From Neelides folsomi (taxonomy: Eukaryota; Arthropoda; Collembola; Neelipleona; Neelidae), in assembly GCA_034687125.1 (NCBI GenBank), contig JAQGBZ010000409.1:1-52054 (forward strand): 52,054 nt of DNA, given 5' to 3'. The notes under the pieces are model-generated. The model was given only the letters and a program-made list of their open reading frames with translations, was not told where the DNA came from and did no database searches. The position numbers and the translations under genes were made by a program. Shown piece after piece: positions 42,801 through 52,054 of the stretch. The first letter of the stretch is position 1. Each line of letters begins with the position of its first letter.

Positions 42801-45800
42801 GATGTCTAACATAGTTCACTGTTATTATGATTGCATTGAATTTTTTTCATTGCATTATACATTTAGTGTATTATTAGATAATATATCTTTTATTAAAAAC
42901 CCGGATTACTTTATTTGATGTAAATATGAACGACTTTCAACCAAGTGTTTTTCTCAATGAGAGTTCAGGTCCAAACAAATTTTCAGTTGTTTTTATGTTA
43001 ACTTTTTCAAAATTTCTAGAACTGCTTTAACTGAGGTGACTCAAGAATTACAAGAGAGGACTCATCGTTGGAAACAAATAGAAATGCTCGCCAATTGTTC
43101 CATTATGAACAACCCTGGAATGGGAAATTTGGAACACATTCTCAGAACTTATGGGAAATCATCATTTGGAGGTACAATATACAGTAAAACAGAAACAAGC
43201 AATTTTAAGATTTATAAGCAATAACTACCTAAAAATGAGCTATATTCAAATAATAAAATGAATGGTTTTTAGGGCCTGGATCTGTGATAAGTAACAGTCA
43301 AGATGACTTGATAGACGATGACGGGGCCAGCTCGATTTATTGTCCATCCACAGGTAGGAATAGACTTTTGGTTCGGATGTCCGACGGTGCCCAATGATAA
43401 ATCATTTTAATACTCCCATGTGTGCCTTATACAAAATCGGATTTATATTTAGATATTATTATTTATTAATAATATTATGATATTATGATATTGTCATATT
43501 ATTATTTATTAATAATATTATGACAATATCCCGTCGTCTCTATCCCGTTTCTAAATATAATTTTTCCTCGTTCGCACTTTTTTTTAAATATTTTTCCTTC
43601 TTGATATGTTTTTTTTCTTTGAGTTTATTTGCAATCATAAGCCAATGTTCATTCCATTCACTTTTTAACTTTTAGAAAAGTCATATTTTAATAAGAAGCA
43701 GACTGATGAAACATGTGTTTTTTAATTGTGAGCAATGTGTGAAATTGCGTGTATTGATTTTAGTGTGTTCTTTAATTAGAATTTAATGGATGATACATAA
43801 ATAGTATTAAATTTAGTTCTTTACTTATATGTACTTGAATAAGCGAGAGCCATATTAACGTTTATTTGAGTGGAGAAATGTTTTACGATTTAGTGTTACT
43901 TAATTTACTTTTTTTGTGTACATTTAATTTAGTTCAGTGAGTCCATGCATGCTTGTCATCGTGTATTCACTTAATAGATTTATTAGGTAATAGTTTATTA
44001 GAATCGCGAATCACTAAGAAAAAATTGAAAATTTATTTGCTCGCTTTTCCATTTATGTACACCTTTTCTATCATTGGTACCTCGGCTTGAACTTAAACAC
44101 TTCAGTGATAGAATACCTCTTTATAATTTTTTGCTTAAATAAATTCACAAATATTTTTCAATGATTAACCAATTCGTAGTTTTTGATTTTTTTTACTTAC
44201 TTTGAAAAAAAGAGCCTCATGTCGTTTCTTCACCCTCTTTTTTGTTAAAATATTAATCATCACGGAATTCGTTCGATTGTTCAAATACCTGCTTTACCCT
44301 TTTCAATTGAATACTTAATTTCTTAAGTTATTTACTCGTATATTATCTGTACTTGTAAGTAACAGCGGTTTGAATAGTTGAAATTAAGTTTAGTATTCAA
44401 TTCTTCTGTAATTGTTCCCAAGTGCATAAGCTAGTGAGCACCTCAACTTACTTGATGTACCCTGGGCATCAACCACCGGCAGTATTTCCATTCTCTGCTC
44501 CTTCCCGCCCCTCTTCTGCTGCTACCTTTCAGCCACCATCTTCTGCTTCTGAACTCCAATCCATCAACTCCGGCTTATGGGGAATGGGAAATAGTCTCGG
44601 ACATTATAATGTTGGTCACGAGAAGGAGATGAGGAATTCTACGATTACTCACTCCCAGACCTGTCAGTGTTTCTCCTGCATTGAGAAACTCCCTGAGGAC
44701 TCAGGTAAACTATTTATTCAGCATCCCCTCCTTCTTCTTCAAGCACTTTGTGGGAATTTGAGAAATTCTATTAACTTATATGTTGGGTCTATTGCTTGAT
44801 AACTATGTAATTTAATGTGCACTTGTTTATTCAATTTTAAATTTGTATACTAGTGGTCGCTCAATATTAAAGTTTAAAATTCGTGTTTGCTTGATATTTT
44901 TCATTGAAAAAACTTTTGTATTAAGCATACAGGCAATTCTGTTCTACACTTTTATGTCGTAATCTTCGATAAATATTTGTAGCCGTTAGTATGACTGGTG
45001 CTTTCACATTAAAGTAAATATTGGTAATTTCCATATACAATTTTAAATATTGATGGAATTCCAAAAGACCTCATTGGAGGGTCATTTGTTAAAAGTTGAT
45101 TAGAAAGCCAAAATGCTAAAAAATAAATATCAATCAATATTGCTTTACTTATAATTCAACAGTAGGTTAAATGAGTAATATTACAGTATGTAAATAATTT
45201 ACATAATCTAGCATAATATGTAGTACTCTAGATATTATTAAACTCACTAATATCACTTGAATTAAGTACCCCCATGGAAGCATACAAATTAGTCTAATAC
45301 CAATAGCGTATACAACACGGTGGTAAATTACTCTCCACTGGAAACACACATATCAATCTAATATTGATAATGTGTAAGTAAAGTGCGGAGTAAAGAAATG
45401 CTTGTAAATAGGCTGAGACAGACTGAAATGGGCCACTAGGCCTGCGCGGCTGTGATGGTAACATCACAATCTCTCCAATATACATACATACAATATCACT
45501 CGAATGGAATACTTTTTTGAATGAATAAGCACACCTGTACAGAATAAAAAGTTAAAATTATAATGTAATGTAATTAAGTACACATTACAATTGGAATGCA
45601 TCTTGAACCATATCATACTTAATGGCATTCTAATTGAATCTTTCAAAATAGATTGCACTTTTGAAAATGCTATTTATGTATATTCAATATAATATAATAT
45701 ATAATTCTATGCATAGTGGGTATATTTATTTATATTTATATAGCATTATGCTATATAAATATTATTGAAAGATTTACAATATATAATACGTACTAATACT

Positions 45801-48800
45801 ATACATTCTTAATATGTATTTACATCTTTATTTTTATTATTTAATGCACCTACCTAAATATTAATGTATTGACTTGACTTTTGAGACTATTTTTATAATA
45901 CATTAATCCAAATAATTCTAATGCATTTTGAATTTGAAGTAATTAACCTTAGGATGTTCTCCACAGTTTCATCCTCTCAATTACCCATCATGCGATCCAA
46001 ATCCGTGTCAAGTATGTTAAGTCTGAAAGCTGGGCGAGAGACGAAGGATTTCAACGACGAAGAAATGGAAGGTTCTGAAAGTGGAAACGGTCGGAAAGTG
46101 ACGTTCAGAGCGGAACACAGGTTAGAGTCAACGAAAGGTGTTTTCCCATTAAGAAAATGTGCAAGCAGCCTAACTTTTCAACACAGTTCTCTTGAGAAGC
46201 GTCTCCGGATGACATCGCATGAGAACTAACTTTTTTTAAATTGATCATTTCTTTTGAGTAATTCAGTATAGATTGCTAGTTACTTCAAAGGAGGATTTGA
46301 GATGATAAATATCCTCATAAGCACAAAAAGCAACATTTTTATTCAAATATGAGCCAAATGATGATAAAACCATTTTTCAATTACTCAATGACAAATTTAA
46401 AAAAAACCAAATGATGCTTTCCACATAACATCTCAATTCCTTCTTGTAATGAAAGGTTCAAAATACCAATTAACTAAAGCCTTGATTTTTATTTGAACGT
46501 TTGGTTGAGTTAAAAGTATTTGTAGTCACTTTAGGCTCAGCATATACAAATTACAATATTTGAATTTGTCTTTATTTCCTAATATTACCCAACAATTAAT
46601 AATCTCTCCCAGTATTTTAATTGGATTAAATTCTACATAGATTTGCACTTAACATGTACCTACTATACATAGAATTTAACATTTTATGTTTGTATTCAGT
46701 ATTTCCCAATCCTATATCATTTTAGTTATTATTATATTACCAAATTAATCGGAAACTGGGCGGATTGTGATACAACCAATACATTGGTATTGGTAGGCAA
46801 TGAAAATTTCCAATCTTTGATATGCAGAGATTTCCTAAATTTATAGAAAACGAATTTTATAAGGTTCGTATAAGCCTTTTAAACCAAAAAATAAATACAT
46901 TGGCATTTTGTCATATATTACATCTATAGTAGTACATATATACAAGTATGTACTTATGTACAGGTATAATCCAGTTTTGAATTTACAATTAGTTACACAT
47001 GTAAAGAAGTTCAAAATTCCTCTTTTATAAAACCTTGAAAATTCAAAATTATCAAAGTGTTTGCTAAAATATGATAAAATAGGATATTTCTATTGAGAGC
47101 ACGTTCTTACAAACAATATTTATTAGAGATAATTAGCCGCATGGGTATTAAAAGATTTAATTAACAACGTTCACCTTGAATAGCTAACTCCAATAATTGT
47201 ATGTTTTATACACATAAAATTAAGTAAAGGCTTATTTCACCTAATATGGAATGAAGCAGGAATCAACTCATATTATTGAGCTTTATTATTGAGAGTTTAT
47301 TTATTAAACGTTGAATCAATTTATGAGAAAAGTCATGAGAATCAATTTTGATTAATGTTCGTCTTCTCGATTTGTCAAGGAACGGGAAAGTAAAATCATT
47401 CCCAATTGATAATGGGAACTCAATGGAGCTTCATGAAATTGAGAGCAGGCGAGAGAAGATTTTGGATGATTTTTCGATCGAAGAGGTAGAAAAGGTAGGA
47501 AAACAATTACATACCAATTAATTCAAAAGCCTCTTATTTTACCCGTTTTATTCCATTTCTCCTCGCTTCGTCTCTTGTTTATTATAAGTATAATAATATC
47601 AGTATATTTCATTATATCAATTATATATGTATTATATATGAAATGAGATGAATGGCTAAAATGTACATAATTATTCTATATTTGTGTAAATTATCATGTG
47701 TACCTCATAAGTATACAATATCTTTATATATATTACATTAAGTAGTTTTCTTCATCTTTAAAGTACATGTATTATTTCTCGTCATATGAATAGGGAGATA
47801 TTCAATCAACTCTCATTCTATCATTCTTCAAAGTCTTTTAAATATTTATTATAAAACTATTAATGTAAAGATTTAACATCTTTTTCCTCTATACTCATTT
47901 ATTATTATTAAAACTATCAACACTCTTGAATTGCACTTGTATAAAAATCACTCATTAAACTTTTTTATTCTATAGGTATTACATTTCTGTGTACTTAAAA
48001 TATTTTCCAATTTTGGATTTCTCATTTAAATCTACAATTATTTTGTCCAATATTAATTCAATAGTATAATATGTACTTGATAGTAATAATATCTTATTCT
48101 CCATTTTACTTCTTTCTTGCCCTTAATCGTTTTCTAACTTTAACCCTCATTTTCTTCGTAGAATCAATTGCCAGTGATTTGAATTTTGAACCGGTGGTGC
48201 TAGTTATTGTAGATGCAATACCAATATATATTAAGTATTTACTTATTTCAAATCCTATTGACATGTACGGTAGAGATGTATAGTCAATTATCATTCCAAT
48301 AACTTTGTTTTATTTTAATTATATTGTTGGTACTATTTACCTTATCACATTTTATTTTCCCCGTGATTTGTATGCATAAGAAATCATCTTTGGTTTGATA
48401 CCATTACTCTTCTTTATAGTTTAACGTTGATCACAATTGTAGAAATTATTTTTAATTTTCTGTATAGATATTACACCAAGTTAGAAGAATTGTTACTTGT
48501 TAAATATATAATCTTTATAATACTTCTAAGCCACTATTAAATATAATTCCTTTTAAATCGTCTAAAAAGGGGCATTTCCATTTTGTATTCTCACTTTGTA
48601 AAATTCCACCTGATCTTGCATGACTCTTTCATTCTCGACCATCGCTGTCTTTCCAAAGTAAATGAAGTCGTGATTATCTCCTTATATTTGATTAAAAATT
48701 CTTTTTAATGGTATCTTTATTAAAATAATAAAGTAATGAGTAGTTGAAGCTTTTCCACCTCAATCCTTCACTTTTACTTTAATTCCGTATTTAGCAGTAT

Positions 48801-49382
48801 ACGAAGGACGCATTAAGCAATGGTACGGGACTGTAAGAAATATGTAACTGCATGATAAAGCTCTCATACTTAAAATAAGTAAGAACCGTATTTGATATCG
48901 CACGCCGCATTATTCGTTCATTTTCCGCTTCCTGCAGCTCTATGAATTATGTAAGCACCGCTATGAATTTATTAAATCCTTGAGGATTCGAAGATGACCC
49001 ACATTGTTTCATTTACTTGTGTTGACAGGAAATTAAAAAAGGAAATGATAAAGTTGAACCCGATTTAATAAAAGAACCAAGCGAGAAGATGAAGAAGAAA
49101 AATTCGCCCAATCTCCAAACTCTCAACGAAGAGGTTGTGAAGGCAACTGAAGAGACGATGGAAGACCACTTTGGAGACAAATCAGGAATTTGGAAGAAAA
49201 TCTCCAAAGTCGTTCGCCACGGGAGTCTCAGAAGAGGAAAAAAGGATGTTGGTAAAAGTAATAAAGTGGAGGAGGAATCTCTGACCGCAACTCCTAATGA
49301 GTATAAAAGTTCTCGAATGAGTCTGAGGACTCTTTTCAATGGATCCAGAGTTTCGCTTAGGATCAAAAATCACAGAGATTAA
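39874..49382 (+). CDS. STIM: Stromal interaction molecule (STIM), ER calcium sensor
   Basis: Fourteen in-phase exons encode 760 residues: 39874-39970, 40085-40221, 40297-40529, 40646-40758, 40946-41115, 41203-41328, 42135-42302, 42375-42475, 43020-43171, 43273-43353, 44423-44704, 45967-46120, 47380-47494, 49029-49382. The order is signal peptide (about 1-27), canonical EF-hand loop DDDKDGIIDLEE (64-75), SAM domain (about 117-190), membrane helix (202-219), coiled coil 1 (shorter than in human STIM1), then the CAD/SOAR channel-activating region (about 308-410: PPALQHWLQLTYELE, RSIDDVDKAIL, HRWKQIEML). A long Ser/Pro-rich tail ends in basic clusters. STIM senses ER calcium and opens Orai channels at ER-plasma membrane contacts. 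The last three exons rest on splice phase and open frame rather than on recalled homology, so the C-terminus is less certain. Confidence 0.93.
41778..41787 (+). promoter_or_regulatory. Candidate TATA box inside STIM intron 6
   Basis: TTATATAAGG lies 142 bases before an ATG that opens a frame able to splice into STIM exon 7. In AT-rich DNA a TATA-like word is weak evidence alone; its position before a phase-compatible exon is what makes it notable. Confidence 0.25.
41929..42075 (+). CDS. STIM: Candidate alternative first exon of STIM
   Basis: Within STIM intron 6 an ATG at 41929 opens 49 codons reading MSSKVREKCQSEIEGDEIPE and later RSMSEPTRSCC. It ends at a GTAAAT donor (42076) in phase 0, exactly the phase needed to join exon 7 at 42135. 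The resulting protein would have about 517 residues, lacking signal peptide, EF-hand, SAM and membrane helix but keeping the CAD/SOAR region and tail. The frame is also open upstream of the ATG back to about 41797. No phase-0 splice acceptor with a good pyrimidine tract precedes it, so a transcription start fits better than a cassette exon. Chance cannot be excluded. Confidence 0.35.
43455..43523. repeat. Direct repeat of a 27 bp AT-rich palindromic unit
   Basis: The unit TATTATTATTTATTAATAAT plus ATTATGA occurs at about 43455-43480 and again at about 43497-43523 inside a STIM intron. Each copy contains the palindrome ATTATTAATAAT. It is low-complexity DNA with no visible function. Confidence 0.6.
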
Positions 49383-52054
49383 TTGGTTCACTGTCCCAAT
49401 ATTAAATATCTACGTAAATAATGCCTATAATGGCCATCTCACCTTTTGCCTTGCATGAACTCCACAATGATTCCTCTTAAATATCTCGAAATTCCTATAT
49501 ATGTATGTACTATACATATATTAATTACTAATTACCTACATATTAGATATTATTAACGCCTATATACATATGTTATGTAAGGTTAGTTATTGCCTTGAAC
49601 CTTATCTGATGAAAGTATGTGATATTATCATATTTATATGTGAAAGTTGTGAAAGAATTATTTATATATTATAGCTTAGATTTAGTAGGCATTCACAAAG
49701 CATATGTAAGGTATTTACATATAGGAGTACCTAAGCTTTTAAATCTAGAATAGAATTGTTATTGGTATTATATAAGAAATTTTTAATTACATTTGACAAT
49801 TTATCGAGAATACTTTTAAAATTGGTAAATTAGTATAATTTATCATCCTAAATACAAACAGTACATAATGTATGTCAAATGACCATTAGTGCCAACACAC
49901 CTTTCCGAACTTCCACTATGCATCATATCATAGTGGAAGTTAAATACTATAACTGCAAATACTATACAATAGGCAAAGGGTGTGTTATTATAATAACCAT
50001 TTTCTCGGAAAATGTACAGCACTTGTGCAATTTAATATATATTATATTGCTACTTTGTATTTGTATCTCATAATGTCATAATATAAACTTATTTGTTGGT
50101 CCCACTCATTTTCCCACCTGTTTTCCTTTCTCAAGAAATGAGTGGCTTTGTTAATGCGACCAATAAGTGGAAAGGGACATTTATTTAACCTCCTTCATTA
50201 CATGGAGGTTTGATTCATTGTCAGTTAATTCCTGTACATATACAATATACTCAAATAAGAACAGTTAAGTATTCGTTAATTGCTTTAATCAGAGTTGTGT
50301 TTCGAGATATCTCGTGTTAATGATACATATTCCTTAAAAATAAAATATCCCTTGAGTATTAAAACGTGCGTTGATTATATATGGTATATATATATACATC
50401 TAGTATAGGTATATTTTCAAAGGCCAAATGACAAGTGTCATGCGAATTGACTTGATTTACGAATTACGTAGCTAATTCAAAAATGATCAATCGAAATATA
50501 TTGATAATAGAGGATAGTGAGGAGACCACGAACGAACCCATTGAAAACTTGATATTATTGTCGTACTTATCTACACTAATAATAGGTATATACTGTACTT
50601 TAAATATTGTTCTTACTATTTGTATATAGATAAACTATTTGATATACACAAATGTACTTTTGAGAAATTGAATATGATAATCAATTTAAGATATAATACT
50701 TATATAAATCTTAGATTAACATTTATTACATTTTACATATTGGTAGGAATTATAGCGGAATTATAGACAAGACCTTACATAATTATTAAATGATATTATA
50801 ATTCAAGCAACTTTGTGAATCTCAATAATCTCATACACTGAAATTGATGTTTAGAGTATTTAATGATTTATTAAAAATTATTTATAATATGATGGTTGTA
50901 CTTGATGAGATTGAATGATTTTAAATCCCAATTTAATTATTAAATATTTCTATGTAGAGTATATGGTAGGTATAGAGTAAGTATATATGTTTTATGATAT
51001 TTGTGAATATATTGAATCATTTAATTGAAATTTTGTGTAATCATTTCAGCACATTTCTGTATGTTTGTAGCATTAAATATCGAAGCTTATTCTTCTTATA
51101 TGATTATTTAAATGTTATTACTTGTGCAGTTATTCTAATATTTATAATATTTGGGATAATTTCAGGGTAAAATTAAATCAGATTAAACTATATCTGTTTT
51201 ATCAAAATTTAATTAAAGTATTCCAATATGGACATGCGAATAATAGTAATAAGGAATTCCATTAAGAAATAATATATATTGGAATCATTGGATGGATAAT
51301 TAAAGATGTCAACTGCATACACTTTGTTCCTTTCATCATTATTTCCTCGTTATGATTTCATAGTCATCTCATCATCCTTTTCACCATATTACTTTAAACA
51401 TTTCCTACCTAAAGGTTTACAGAATCTCGTATCACACACTAACGTCATAATCACCCATCATGACCATAACTCACACATTTATATTTTATATGAAAAACAA
51501 TTATAATTATATACCAAACAATCTGAACCTGACATATTTAGTATTTACATAAACACTGCTTATTCGTAACCAGCAATTATAAAGTAGCAATTTCACTTAT
51601 GCGAACCAAACAAGAAGTTTTTCGTGAGAATTGAAAGGTAAAATTTGCATACATTTTTACTTATTAACTATATGAGGATTTTTGTTTTAATAAGAACTGT
51701 GTAAAGAAGGATTTAACGCTATTTATTGTTAATGAATAAAGATTTAGCATAGTTGGAGTCTCATATCCTTAAGTATGATTAAACAAATTCAAATGTCAGA
51801 ATGCATCTTTGGTTTTACTTTTTACGACAAATGTTTGAGTGATTTATGCCTACTTACAACTAATGTAGTTCATATATTTACAATGTATGCTAATTGTAAG
51901 TGTGAAATTAATCTAACCTAGCCGAACCCAAGTATGGATATACACAGTGATGTCACGAATTTTGATACCTTCCAATATTAATTTTCTATTAAACACAAAG
52001 ATGTATAAAAATGGAGTATATATGTTAAAACTTAGCTAACCATGTAACAATTAA
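49383..52054. other. AT-rich intergenic stretch to the right edge
   Basis: No gene, RNA or mobile element is supported here apart from a small nested inverted repeat at 49893-49986. The first few hundred bases should hold the STIM 3' untranslated region. Confidence 0.5.
49893..49986. repeat. Small nested inverted repeat
   Basis: An inner hairpin has 13-base perfect arms: AACTTCCACTATG at 49908-49920 and its complement at 49929-49941, with an 8-base loop. An outer imperfect pair, AACACACCTTT near 49893 and AAAGGGTGTGTT near 49974, brackets it. Confidence 0.6.

Noticed and set aside
48106..48294. Minus-strand frame of 62 codons in a STIM intron, with a good plus-strand acceptor nearby
   Set aside because: As a plus-strand STIM cassette in phase 0 it hits a stop at once, and the minus-strand peptide is unrecognised.

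Overview
The window is nuclear DNA from an animal, most likely an arthropod. It is strongly AT-rich. The genes are split into many short exons with GT-AG introns, and one gene encodes a CLIP-domain serine protease homologue, a typically arthropod family. A decayed Tc1-type transposon and several foldback repeats are present. A crustacean such as a copepod would fit, but this is an inference from gene content and base composition. I assembled exon models by eye from reading frame, splice sites, phase and remembered family motifs; no alignment was run.

Layout. Bases 1-78 hold one exon of the chaperonin subunit CCT7. Bases 79-10,533 are mostly non-genic and AT-rich: a 77-79 bp tandem repeat (2720-3080), a dead Tc1-like transposase (7882-8866), a foldback element (about 9136-9445) and a few exon-like islands I cannot identify. 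From 10.5 to 28.4 kb lies a compact cluster: a catalytically dead CLIP-domain protease homologue (+), a tail-anchored LEM-domain protein of emerin type (-), WDR36/UTP21 (+), a HIG1-domain protein of HIGD2A type (+) and a LOXL2-like lysyl oxidase with two SRCR domains (+). Bases 28.4-34.7 kb are AT-rich intergenic DNA with two striking inverted repeats (30495-30600 and 32214-32542). A GRK4/5/6-type G-protein-coupled receptor kinase (-) and the calcium sensor STIM (+) follow head to head, filling 34.7-49.4 kb. The last 2.7 kb show no gene.

The genes do not form a pathway. LEM/WDR36 and GRK/STIM are divergent pairs that probably share upstream regions; the protease homologue and LEM converge on 15.5-15.9 kb. 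All seven gene models from 10.5 kb onward keep phase across every intron and end at a stop codon, which is strong internal support.

The most interesting leads are a possible internal promoter and alternative first exon in STIM, which would yield a soluble form carrying the channel-activating region; a protease homologue with all three catalytic residues replaced; a GC-rich, GC-box-bearing island inside intron 1 of the LEM gene; and the long hairpin elements at 30.5 and 32.2 kb.
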